Source: Aequorivita sp. UBA3180 (GTDB lineage: Bacteria; Bacteroidota; Bacteroidia; Flavobacteriales; Flavobacteriaceae). Taken from it: DNA of 50,621 nt. The notes under the pieces were generated by a model, which ran no database searches, was not told the DNA's origin, and worked only from the letters and a program-made list of their open reading frames with translations. This document shows, one piece after another, positions 42,874-50,621 of the stretch. Where the stretch lies: positions 332,703-383,323 of the forward strand of contig DEXQ01000007.1 of the NCBI GenBank assembly GCA_002364215.1, given 5' to 3'. The stretch's first letter is position 1. Every line of letters starts with the position of its first letter. The position numbers were made by a program, and so were the translations under genes.

Positions 42874-45078
42874 ATGTCAGAAGACCAAAAGAAAATACTT
42901 GAAAACCAACTATGGGGAATCGCTAACCTGCTGAGAGGCAAAATCAGTGCGGACGACTATCGAGACTACATTCTTGGCTTTATCTTTTACAAGTATCTTT
43001 CAGAGAAGCAAACACTTTACGCCAATGAACTGCTTGTAGGTGAAGCGGTAACCGACTACAAAACAGTAACGGACAAAGAAACCTTGGATGCCATCAAGGA
43101 AGAATCTTTGCTGAAATTGGGTTATTTCTTAGAGCCTTCTCAACTCTTCTCTGTTTTAGCTGCCAAAGGAAATGCTGACATTGAAAGCGAAAGCAATTAC
43201 ATCTTGGAAGACCTCAAGTCTGTGCTTAATCATATTGAGCAAAGCACCATGGGTACAGAATCTGAAGAAGATTTTAATGCTTTGTTTGAAGACTTGGATT
43301 TGAACTCTACCAAAATTGGAAGAACCGTTGGAGCGAGAAATGAAATCATTGTAAAAATCCTGAATTACCTTGACAAAATAGATTTCAAATTAGAGGAAAT
43401 TGATTCTGATGTCTTGGGTGATGCTTACGAATATTTGATTGCAAGATTTGCAGCAGGTGCAGGGAAATCGGCAGGTGAGTTTTATACACCTCAACAAGTT
43501 TCTAAGATTCTGTCAAAGATTGTAACCACAGGAAAATCTAAAATTAAATCAGTATATGACCCCACGTGCGGCTCAGGTTCATTGCTTTTGCGAGTAGCCA
43601 AAGAAGCAGATGTGAGTGAGTTTTACGGACAGGAACTAGGACGCACAACTTATAACCTTGCCCGAATGAACATGATTTTGCATGATGTGCATTTCCGTGA
43701 GTTCAACATTGTGCAGGAAGACACCTTGGAAAATCCGCAACACTTGGACAAACGATTTGAAGCGGTGGTTGCCAATCCACCATTTTCTGCTCATTGGAAA
43801 AGTGATGCCAACCCTCTATTTAATACAGATGAACGCTTTAACCAGTACGGACGATTAGCACCCAAAACCAAAGCCGATTATGCTTTCTTAACCCACATGC
43901 TTTATCAATTGGCGGACAATGGTATTATGGCAAGTGTGTTTCCGCATGGTGTGTTGTATAGAGGTGCTGCTGAAGGTCATATTCGCGAATACATCATAAA
44001 AGAAATGAATGCCTTGGATGCCGTAATTGGATTACCTGCCAATATTTTTTACGGTACTTCAATTCCTACCTGCATTATGGTGCTAAAAAAATGTCGTGAG
44101 GTAGATGATAACATTGTCTTTATTGATGCCAGTGGAGATAACTATTTCAAAAAAGAAGGCAATCAAAACGTACTTCGTAATGAAGATGTAGATCGTATCG
44201 TAAACACTTATCGCAACCGTGAAACCATTGAAAAGTATAGTTATGTAGCCACATTGGCGGAAATTGCTGAAAACGAGTATAATCTTAATATACCACGTTA
44301 TGTTGATACTTATGAGGAAGAAACATTAAGGCCATTAAACGTGCTTTCAGAAAGTCTTGATACTATAGCTCAGGAATTAGAGGAAGTAAACCAAAGGATT
44401 CAAGATAGTTGCCAACATTTAAATATTCCATTTCCAAGTAGCGTAAATAGAAACCTTTTACTAGAATATAAAAAATCTGTTCAACGAGACCTATTTAATC
44501 AAGTAATAAGATTCCAAATGGAAAATGGAGAAAACCATCCTGATTGGCAAAATTATATTTTACAAGATATCGGAACTACTTACAATGGTTTAACAGGAAA
44601 AACAAAAGAAAATTTTGGTGAAGGTTTGCCTTACATACAATACAAACAGATTTTTGACAAGAGTTATATAGATACGTCAAAATGTGAATTTGTTGAAATC
44701 CTAGAAGATGAGAATCAAAACAGAGTTCAATATGGCGATATTTTCTTTACAACTTCTTCTGAAACAATATTAGAAGTTGGGTTTGCATCTGTACTATTAG
44801 CTGAGGTTGGTGAAATGTATCTAAATAGTTTTTGTTTTGGATACCGTCTAAATTCATTTGATATACTAGACCCAAACTTTGCTCAATATCTTTTTCGTAA
44901 TGATGAACTAAGAAGGAAAATTGTGCGACTAGGCCAAGGTAGTACCAGGTACAATATATCTAAAGTACAATTGATGAAAATTGATACACTTCTACCCTCT
45001 ATTCCTGAACAGAATCAAATATCTTCTTTCCTTAATTCCATTGATAGAAAGATTGAATTGATAAGCAATGAATTTTAG
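42874..45078 (+). CDS. Type I restriction-modification M subunit fused to a half-size S subunit
   Basis: A 734-residue HsdM-HsdS fusion. Residues 1-500 are an N6-adenine methyltransferase: N-terminal HsdM helical domain (QLWGIANLLRGKISADDYRDYILGFIFYKYLSEK), FYTPQQVSK, the SAM motif DPTCGSGSL (Asp229-), and the catalytic NPPF (Asn301-Phe304). A coiled coil near 488-512 leads into a specificity part (about 525-734). This has one target-recognition domain ending in GSTRYNISKVQLMKIDTLLPSIPEQNQISSF, the HsdS conserved spacer. No separate hsdS gene exists here. A single TRD implies dimerisation to read a bipartite, probably symmetrical, site. Four bases separate it from the next gene. Confidence 0.88.
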   Translation: MSEDQKKILENQLWGIANLLRGKISADDYRDYILGFIFYKYLSEKQTLYANELLVGEAVTDYKTVTDKETLDAIKEESLLKLGYFLEPSQLFSVLAAKGNADIESESNYILEDLKSVLNHIEQSTMGTESEEDFNALFEDLDLNSTKIGRTVGARNEIIVKILNYLDKIDFKLEEIDSDVLGDAYEYLIARFAAGAGKSAGEFYTPQQVSKILSKIVTTGKSKIKSVYDPTCGSGSLLLRVAKEADVSEFYGQELGRTTYNLARMNMILHDVHFREFNIVQEDTLENPQHLDKRFEAVVANPPFSAHWKSDANPLFNTDERFNQYGRLAPKTKADYAFLTHMLYQLADNGIMASVFPHGVLYRGAAEGHIREYIIKEMNALDAVIGLPANIFYGTSIPTCIMVLKKCREVDDNIVFIDASGDNYFKKEGNQNVLRNEDVDRIVNTYRNRETIEKYSYVATLAEIAENEYNLNIPRYVDTYEEETLRPLNVLSESLDTIAQELEEVNQRIQDSCQHLNIPFPSSVNRNLLLEYKKSVQRDLFNQVIRFQMENGENHPDWQNYILQDIGTTYNGLTGKTKENFGEGLPYIQYKQIFDKSYIDTSKCEFVEILEDENQNRVQYGDIFFTTSSETILEVGFASVLLAEVGEMYLNSFCFGYRLNSFDILDPNFAQYLFRNDELRRKIVRLGQGSTRYNISKVQLMKIDTLLPSIPEQNQISSFLNSIDRKIELISNEF

Positions 45079-45082
45079 TTAA

Positions 45083-46129
45083 ATGGAGAAAGTTCGAGAT
45101 ATAATATCTGCCAATTTATTAAAGCACTCACAATTTGAAGAGTATTTTAAAATAATTGAGATAATCGAAGAGCATACATTTCTTAACCCAGATGTCTGTA
45201 TTGAAAGCTGTAAAGCCCTTGTAGAAGGTATTTCAAAAACAATCTTAATTAATCTTGATAATACAAAGACTACCGATAACATTGATAAAGATGACTTGCC
45301 TAAGCTTTTTAAAGACGCAATGCGCAAGTTATCAGATGAATGTGAGGATTTAGAAGGTGATTTTGCCGCTCGTTTTTCTGCTATAATTCAAGTGATTGCC
45401 GAAATAAGAAATAAGCGTAGCGATATCTCACATGGTAGAATGGCACCAAAATTTATTTTCAGTTCTTCTAAATTAGCTTCTACAGTTGTCAATATGACTG
45501 ATAGTATGTTGGAGTATATCTTAGAGCATTATTTCAGCATCGACCATTATAAAGACAGCATTTTAGATTACAATTCGGAGCAAATGGAAGCTTATAATGA
45601 TTGGTTGGATGAAAGCGTTGATTTTCCCATTAAAAAAGCTAGATATAGTAAACTTCTTTATGAAAATGATTATGACGAATATGAAAGTAGATACTCAGAT
45701 GAATATTTGAAATCTAAAGAAGAAGATGAAATTGAACATAAAGAAGCCGTTGCAGTAATTGAGGAAAAAGAAACTATTGAAACAATCGACCCTGCAACCC
45801 AAGAACAACCAGTAGCTATTCCAGTCGAAGAGCAAGAAGAAAAGCAGGTAGAGAAACTAGTTTCTGACTTTGATGAAGAAACCTTTTGGTCTGAGGTTAG
45901 AAATCAAGCACTTCAAGAATTTGCAGAGGCAGAAAATTTAAAAAGTGAAGAATTGAAAGAAGTGGTTAATGAATATCTATTCAGTGAAAAACCACCATTA
46001 CGTGACGATGTTGCTAAAACAATGAACGAAAGACCGAAATTGTCAGAGTTCAAAACGATAGTTCCAAGTTTGACAGATAGAATTATGGCTTTTGCCAATG
46101 ACTTAAATAATCCAGAAGCAGAAGCATGA
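45083..46129 (+). CDS. Abi_C/HEPN-like protein carrying an HsdR-type C-terminal docking module
   Basis: A 348-residue protein in three parts. Residues 1-160 are helical, with CIESCKALVEGISKTIL and EIRNKRSDISHGR. This resembles the Abi_C (abortive infection C-terminal) domain, and Arg112-x4-His117 fits the Rx4-6H motif of HEPN ribonucleases. Residues about 165-262 are a charged, probably flexible linker. Residues 263-345 are homologous to the C-terminus of the HsdR encoded next: YLFSEKPPLRDDV here versus YLFTEKKPLRDDV in HsdR, with about 31 of 69 ungapped positions identical by eye. The ATG of hsdR overlaps its stop by 4 bases. I infer an accessory effector that docks on the modification complex. 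Confidence 0.7.
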   Translation: MEKVRDIISANLLKHSQFEEYFKIIEIIEEHTFLNPDVCIESCKALVEGISKTILINLDNTKTTDNIDKDDLPKLFKDAMRKLSDECEDLEGDFAARFSAIIQVIAEIRNKRSDISHGRMAPKFIFSSSKLASTVVNMTDSMLEYILEHYFSIDHYKDSILDYNSEQMEAYNDWLDESVDFPIKKARYSKLLYENDYDEYESRYSDEYLKSKEEDEIEHKEAVAVIEEKETIETIDPATQEQPVAIPVEEQEEKQVEKLVSDFDEETFWSEVRNQALQEFAEAENLKSEELKEVVNEYLFSEKPPLRDDVAKTMNERPKLSEFKTIVPSLTDRIMAFANDLNNPEAEA

Positions 46130-48972
46130 CATCACAACCCGAACAAATATTAGAAAACAATTTAGTTACCCAACTTGAAAGGCTTGGCTATAAAAGGGTT
46201 GTAATACGTGATGAAAATGAACTTTTAGCCAATCTCAAAAATCAATTAGAGAAACATAACAAGGTACAGTTAAGCGATAACGATTTCAAGCAAATACTCA
46301 ACTATATCAACAAGGGCAATGTGTTTGAACGTGCTAAAATATTGCGAGACCGAGTGCCATATACCAACGCCCAAGGCGAAACCAAAACTGTAGAACTCAT
46401 CAACCAAATTCATTGGTGCCAAAATGAGTTTCAGGTTACGCAGCAAATCGCCATGGAAGGCACGCACAAAAACCGCTATGACGTAACTATTCTCATCAAT
46501 GGTTTGCCATTGGTTCAAATTGAATTAAAACGGAGAGGTTTAGAACTCAAAGAGGCATTTAATCAAACCAATCGCTACGAAAGACATTCCTATTGGGCAG
46601 GTCATGGTTTGTTTCAATTTGTGCAGGTTTATGTGATCAGCAACGGAGTAAATACAAAATATTACGCAAACGCACCGTTGAAAGCCCGCTCATTCAAACA
46701 AACTTTTTATTGGGCTGATGAAAAAAACCGCCTAATTACTCAGTTAGCGGCATTTTCGGAAGTGTTTTTAGAGCCTTGCCACATTTCTAAAATGATAACC
46801 AAGTACACCGTTCTAAACGAATCGCAAAAGATTCTGATGGTGCTTCGACCATATCAATTTTATGCCGTTGAAAATATAGTTGAGCGGGTAAAAACCACAA
46901 CCAAGTACGGCTACATTTGGCATACAACAGGTTCAGGTAAAACCTTGACTTCCTTCAAAGCTGCTCAAATTCTTACAAATTTACCGCAAGTTCACAAGGT
47001 GGTTTTTGTGGTGGATAGAAAAGATTTGGATTACCAAACCACCAAAGAGTTTAACGCATTTAGCAAAGGAAGCATAGACGGAACAAACAATACAAATACT
47101 CTTGTTAAGCAACTTTCAGGAGATAACAAACTCATTGTTACCACCATTCAAAAACTCAATACGGCTATCAGTAAAACTCGCTATTTGGGGAAAATGGAAG
47201 CTTTGAGAAATGAGCGTATCGTTTTCATTTTTGACGAGTGCCACAGAAGCCAGTTTGGGAAAACTCACGAAGAAATTAATAAATTCTTTGCCAATTGCCA
47301 GATGTTTGGGTTTACGGGTACACCCATCTTTGAACCCAATGCAGGTAAAAATGAATATGGCAAACGAACAACCAAAATGCTTTTTGGTGATTGCTTGCAC
47401 AAGTATGTGATTACAGATGCCATTAGAGACGAAAACGTTTTAAAGTTTTCAGTGGAGTACATCAGAACTTTCAAAAAGAAAGACCATATTCTCGATATCA
47501 ATGTAGAAGCCATTGATGAAGCAGAAGTAATGGATTCCCCAATTCGCTTAGATAATATTTCGGAATACATCATTGCTAATCACAATCGAAAAACCCATAG
47601 CCGAGAGTTTACAGCCATTTTCTGTGTTTCGAGTGTTCCCATTTTGATTGAGTACTATAAATTGTTTTTGCAGAAAAAAGAAGAAGGAAAACACAACCTT
47701 CGGTTGGCAACCATATTTTCTTATTCTGCCAATGAAGAAGACAAAGATGCCGTTGGCTTTGTAGATGATGAAGAATTTTTAATGGCAGCAGAACCACAAG
47801 CAGAATATAATACCCAGCATACGAGGGACGAATTAGAAGATTTCATCAAGCACTATAACAAGCAATTTGGAACAAACTACACCAGCAAAGACAATCAATC
47901 ATATTACAACTATTACAATGACATAGCCAAACGAGTAAAACACCGCCAAATTGATGTTTTGGTTGTGGTAAATATGTTCTTGACAGGTTTTGACAGTAAG
48001 CATTTGAACACGCTTTATGTTGATAAGAATTTGAAATATCACGGACTTATTCAAGCTTATTCCCGAACAAACCGAATTCTGAATGAAGTCAAATCGCAAG
48101 GAAACATAGTTTGCTTTAGAAATTTGAAAGAAGCAACGGATGAAGCCATTACCCTATTTTCAAACAAGAATGCCATTGAAGAAATCATCATGCAGCCTTA
48201 TGAAGAGTATGTTGCGAAATTCAACCAGGCATTTATTGCTTTATTACAGATTGCGCCCACGGTAAACAGTGTTAACGATTTACCAAGCGAAGAAGAAGAA
48301 TTGGCTTTTATTCAAGCCTTTCGTGAATTGATGCGTTTGAAGAATGTGCTTTCCACATTCACTGAATTCAAGTTTGACGACTTGTCCATGACAGAGCAGT
48401 CTTTTGAAGATTACAAAAGCAAATACCTTGACTTGTACGACAAAGCCAAAGGTCACAACCAAAAAGAAAAGATTAGCATTTTAGGAGATATTGATTTTGA
48501 ATTGGAGTTGATACACCGTGATGAAATCAATGTAGCTTACATTTTGAAGTTACTCGCCAAATTGAAAGATGCAGCACCTGAGGAACAAGAGAAACAGAAG
48601 AAAGCATTGATTGAAATTGTAGCAGGTGATGCACAATTGAGAAGCAAGAGAGAATTGATAGAGAAGTTCATCCAAGAGAACTTACCTCATATTTCAGATT
48701 CGGACGACATTCCAGACGAGTTTGAAAGTTATTGGAATGAAGAACGGAAAGAAGCCCTCAAAAAATTAAGTGAAGAAGAAAGCCTTGACAAGGAAAAACT
48801 TCAGGATGTAATTGGTAAATACCTTTTTACAGAGAAAAAACCTTTGAGAGATGATGTAATTGGGCTTTTGAATAAAAGACCTGTTCTTAAAGAACGAGCG
48901 AATGTAGCAGAAAGAGTAACGGACAAGATTTTAAAGTTCGTTGAGACCTTCATAAATGGAATAACAGGATGA
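46126..48972 (+). CDS. hsdR: Type I restriction enzyme R subunit
   Basis: A 948-residue ATP-dependent translocase and nuclease of a type I system. The N-terminal nuclease has the PD-(D/E)xK residues Asp119 (RYDVTILINGLPL) and Glu133-Leu-Lys135 (QIELKRR). SF2 helicase motifs follow: Walker A TTGSGKT (267-273), DECH (370-373), FGFTGTPIF, and LTGFDSKHLNTLYVDK with LIQAYSRTNRI. Residues about 866-948 are the C-terminal helical module, which in known type I enzymes contacts the methyltransferase and is duplicated in the preceding gene. It overlaps the next gene by 4 bases. Complete and apparently intact. Confidence 0.95.
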   Translation: MTSQPEQILENNLVTQLERLGYKRVVIRDENELLANLKNQLEKHNKVQLSDNDFKQILNYINKGNVFERAKILRDRVPYTNAQGETKTVELINQIHWCQNEFQVTQQIAMEGTHKNRYDVTILINGLPLVQIELKRRGLELKEAFNQTNRYERHSYWAGHGLFQFVQVYVISNGVNTKYYANAPLKARSFKQTFYWADEKNRLITQLAAFSEVFLEPCHISKMITKYTVLNESQKILMVLRPYQFYAVENIVERVKTTTKYGYIWHTTGSGKTLTSFKAAQILTNLPQVHKVVFVVDRKDLDYQTTKEFNAFSKGSIDGTNNTNTLVKQLSGDNKLIVTTIQKLNTAISKTRYLGKMEALRNERIVFIFDECHRSQFGKTHEEINKFFANCQMFGFTGTPIFEPNAGKNEYGKRTTKMLFGDCLHKYVITDAIRDENVLKFSVEYIRTFKKKDHILDINVEAIDEAEVMDSPIRLDNISEYIIANHNRKTHSREFTAIFCVSSVPILIEYYKLFLQKKEEGKHNLRLATIFSYSANEEDKDAVGFVDDEEFLMAAEPQAEYNTQHTRDELEDFIKHYNKQFGTNYTSKDNQSYYNYYNDIAKRVKHRQIDVLVVVNMFLTGFDSKHLNTLYVDKNLKYHGLIQAYSRTNRILNEVKSQGNIVCFRNLKEATDEAITLFSNKNAIEEIIMQPYEEYVAKFNQAFIALLQIAPTVNSVNDLPSEEEELAFIQAFRELMRLKNVLSTFTEFKFDDLSMTEQSFEDYKSKYLDLYDKAKGHNQKEKISILGDIDFELELIHRDEINVAYILKLLAKLKDAAPEEQEKQKKALIEIVAGDAQLRSKRELIEKFIQENLPHISDSDDIPDEFESYWNEERKEALKKLSEEESLDKEKLQDVIGKYLFTEKKPLRDDVIGLLNKRPVLKERANVAERVTDKILKFVETFINGITG

Positions 48973-49526
48973 ACATAGTTAATTTATTTTTTAGGCTATT
49001 CTTAACCTTCAATGCAACATCATTGATTCTAGTAGTGTTCTTGGTTAAAGAAGAGGTTACAGTCAATAAGCTAAGCCCGTATCTCGATAGCTTGCCAGCT
49101 TTTGTTTCCTACATTCTCTATTTTCTTGTGCCAGTAATTTTTACCTTTTTAAGCGTGTTGCTTGCAAAAGGATTGGGTGATGATAGCATTGAAAAAGAAG
49201 GAGAAAACAACTCACCGATAACAGCGATAGAGCAGGCGAACAATGCGTATTTACCTAGCTATTTGGGGTATTTTTTTGTCGCTCTAAGTGTTCCGTTTTA
49301 TGACACATTGATTTTTGTTTTTGCCATTTTGTTCATTTTCACGTTTTTGTCTCAAGCATTATACTTCAATCCTCTTTTCCTTTTCTTCGGATTTCACTTT
49401 TACTATCTGACTACAGAGAATAACATCAAAATATTCCTCATAACGAAAAGAATTCTGAAAGACCCAAAAGACTTGGAGTTTCCAGAATTGAAACGAATAA
49501 ACGACTTCACGTTTATTGAAATTTAA
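48969..49526 (+). CDS. Four-helix membrane protein, KwaA-like
   Basis: A 185-residue protein. Hydrophobic segments lie near residues 5-25, 44-67 and 94-150, giving about four membrane helices; a polar loop (GDDSIEKEGENNSPITAIEQANNAY) sits between the second and third. The C-terminal tail is soluble. Size, four helices and position directly before a DUF4868-like soluble partner agree with KwaA, the membrane half of the Kiwa anti-phage system. Sequence identity to KwaA could not be tested, so the call rests on architecture and context. Its ATG overlaps the hsdR stop by 4 bases. Confidence 0.5.
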   Translation: MNIVNLFFRLFLTFNATSLILVVFLVKEEVTVNKLSPYLDSLPAFVSYILYFLVPVIFTFLSVLLAKGLGDDSIEKEGENNSPITAIEQANNAYLPSYLGYFFVALSVPFYDTLIFVFAILFIFTFLSQALYFNPLFLFFGFHFYYLTTENNIKIFLITKRILKDPKDLEFPELKRINDFTFIEI

Positions 49527-49530
49527 AAAT

Positions 49531-50352
49531 ATGAATCATCTATTAGCTAGAACAAAAGGAAAGAAGGGAAAGCTTTATAAAGTGCTTTCTAAACAGGACA
49601 TATATAATTTACCGGATGATCTTGATAGTACTGTTGTCTTTGATTCAGATTACAAATTAGAAGATGATGAATGGTTTGCCATTGCAAACTTTTCAAAAGA
49701 AGAATACTGCTTAGATTTTTTAAAGAACAAGTTTGTGTCTGCTGAATATGTTCAAATCCCTAAGTCTGAATTCACAAAGATGGAATTTTTATGTGCCTAT
49801 CAAAGTGGTGTGTTTTATTTTCAAAAAGTGACCTCTAGCCAAATTATAAGACGCAAATACTTTTCAATATCAGATGACCCTGTATTGAAAGACCAAGAGC
49901 CAATTGTCATCATAAACAGTATGCCTGATGCAATCTACGTCAAGGACAATGATACATTATATTTCAAGAAGCTCACCTCAATAACAACTATTTTCAAAGG
50001 CATTTACAAACTATACAAAGAAGCAACTCAAGAAGAAACGGAAGAGTTTTTAGAAAATGACTTTATTAATTTATCAGATGACTATTCAGCTGATTCAGTG
50101 AAAAAAGCAAACAGAAAGAGAATTGCAATGGCTATGGAAACATTGCAAAAGTTTAGTCCAAAAGAGAAAAAGAGTATTTTCCGTTATATCCGAGAATATT
50201 GTGAAGACTTAGACTATGATGAGAAAAAGGGAGAATTCAACATTTCCAAGGAGGATGAATTGAAGAAGTTGCTTTTCGGAATAGAAGAACGTTATTACAC
50301 AACAAGACAAGGAAAAGAAAAAAGATTAGCAAACTCTGTAACGAAGCTATGA
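49531..50352 (+). CDS. Soluble partner protein, KwaB/DUF4868-like
   Basis: A 273-residue cytoplasmic protein. The N-terminal half is beta-rich (VVFDSDYKL, WFAIANFSKEEYCLDFLKN), the centre reads IVIINSMPDAIYVKDNDTLYFKKLTSITTIFKGIYKLYKEAT, and the C-terminal half is helical, ending GKEKRLANSVTKL. A mid-protein 'display' strand with preceding FKGIYKLY and a basic C-terminal tail recalls KwaB (DUF4868), the soluble DNA-interacting half of Kiwa. The start is set at the ATG 4 bases after the previous stop; an upstream TTG would overlap. Without a search the family is a reasoned guess. Confidence 0.45.
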   Translation: MNHLLARTKGKKGKLYKVLSKQDIYNLPDDLDSTVVFDSDYKLEDDEWFAIANFSKEEYCLDFLKNKFVSAEYVQIPKSEFTKMEFLCAYQSGVFYFQKVTSSQIIRRKYFSISDDPVLKDQEPIVIINSMPDAIYVKDNDTLYFKKLTSITTIFKGIYKLYKEATQEETEEFLENDFINLSDDYSADSVKKANRKRIAMAMETLQKFSPKEKKSIFRYIREYCEDLDYDEKKGEFNISKEDELKKLLFGIEERYYTTRQGKEKRLANSVTKL

Positions 50353-50370
50353 TGCCACCGCTCAACAGCC

Positions 50371-50430
50371 ACACACATTGCCAAGCCGCACAAACCAGCC
50401 GCACGAGCCAAAGCTTGTCAATAAGTGTGT
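50371..50430 (+). repeat. Long imperfect hairpin at the right end of the operon
   Basis: ACACAC, TTG and CAAGC pair with GCTTG, CAA and GTGTGT with small interruptions, giving about 14 base pairs around a GC-rich loop of CCGCAC words. It mirrors the left-end hairpin but lacks a T-run. It is followed by the second GCCAACGCAC. Confidence 0.55.
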
Positions 50431-50462
50431 CTGAGCCAACGCACGGACGAAAAGAAAGCACG

Positions 50463-50597
50463 GGCATACAACAAAGTTGTATAAAAGCAATAGCGGGTGA
50501 AGTGGTAAAATCAAGGTCTGTGCATTTAATAAACTTTTGTGGTGGCGGACAGGTAATAGCCTTGAATTCCGCTACTGCTCTTATACTCGACCGTTGT
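50463..50597 (+). repeat. attC-like imperfect palindrome, about 135 bases
   Basis: The left arm (ACAAC, GTATAA, AGCA, TAGCGG) pairs in order with the right arm (CCGCTA, TGCT, TTATAC, GTTGT). It is interrupted by a symmetrical 6-by-6 internal loop and two single mismatches, giving 21 paired bases. The 72-base centre forms further pairs (CAAGG/CCTTG and CTGT/ACAG). Box-like ends (ATACAAC and GTTGTAA) with paired inner boxes and a variable loop is the build of integron attC sites, although the GTTRRRY consensus is met only in part. Confidence 0.5.
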
Positions 50598-50621
50598 AAA
50601 ACATTTTGACCCGTCCTGAAT

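Larger units (their letters stand above)
42473..50597. mobile_element. Cassette-like defence element with inverted ends and attC-like hairpin
   Basis: The proposed element runs from GTTGTATGCC (42473-42482) through the six-gene defence operon to the exact inverse, GGCATACAAC (50463-50472), and the following hairpin ending in GTTGT (50593-50597). In integron cassettes the first bases (TTRRRY) are complementary to the R'' box of the cassette's own attC, which is exactly this relation. A GCCAACGCAC direct repeat also flanks the operon (42494 and 50435). The integrase, if any, is not in the window. The size, about 8 kb, is far above ordinary cassettes, so another type of mobile unit is possible. 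Confidence 0.45.

Noticed and set aside
45079..45327. Minus-strand frame opposite the Abi_C-like gene, considered as an antitoxin
   Set aside because: It is fully antisense to a well-supported gene, with no start signals or family features.
50598..50621. TGACCCGTCCTGAAT at the window end as the terminus of an insertion sequence
   Set aside because: Only 15 bases are visible with no inverted partner or transposase in the window.

Overview
The window is a chromosomal segment of a Flavobacteriaceae-type bacterium (Bacteroidota). The evidence is the gliding and type IX secretion (T9SS) block gldJ-porU-porV, two secreted proteins with T9SS C-terminal sorting domains, the split pdhA-pdhC arrangement, AT-rich DNA, and promoters of the Bacteroidota type (TTG / TAnnTTTG). 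The genus cannot be fixed from sequence alone.

Layout. (1) 1-1583: the end of a YitT-family membrane protein, a tRNA-Val(GAC), and two orphan contractile-tail tube genes. (2) 1586-9873: murF and gldJ on the minus strand, divergent from porU and porV. (3) 9878-14145: cytidine deaminase, pdhA, pdhC and a short-chain dehydrogenase. (4) 14135-17830: an iron-uptake pair (PepSY membrane protein and TonB-dependent siderophore receptor) behind two copies of a 19-bp dyad. (5) 17996-41407: mostly housekeeping genes: a SprT-like protein, manC, a DUF389 protein, an MlaFE-type ABC transporter, alkaline phosphatase, a glycosyltransferase, a methyltransferase next to a FabH-like synthase, gcvP, an ECF sigma factor with a small Cys-rich partner, M28, M3 and M23 peptidases, purEK, a thioesterase, a thioredoxin and an EamA transporter. 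(6) 41533-42472: a methyltransferase, then a regulated-looking promoter that now drives only about eight codons of an apparently truncated gene. (7) 42473-50597: an accessory defence module.

The defence module is the main discovery candidate. Six genes lie in one operon with junctions of only +4 or -4 bp: an XRE regulator; an HsdM fused to a half-size, single-TRD HsdS; a 348-residue protein with an Abi_C/HEPN-like N-terminal half; HsdR; and a membrane-protein plus soluble-protein pair resembling KwaA-KwaB (Kiwa). The C-terminal ~80 residues of the 348-residue protein are clearly homologous to the C-terminus of the HsdR encoded next to it, the part known in type I enzymes to dock on the methyltransferase. 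This suggests a second effector that docks on the same modification complex.

The module begins with GTTGTATGCC and ends with its exact inverse, GGCATACAAC. The right copy leads into a ~130-base imperfect hairpin ending in GTTGT. That is the arrangement of an integron cassette with an attC-like site, but about 8 kb long. Each flank also carries another long imperfect hairpin.

Elsewhere the intergenic DNA holds low-complexity repeats: three unrelated-looking heptamer arrays sharing a YTRAY core, and inverted arrays of an AAATTCCAAA word.
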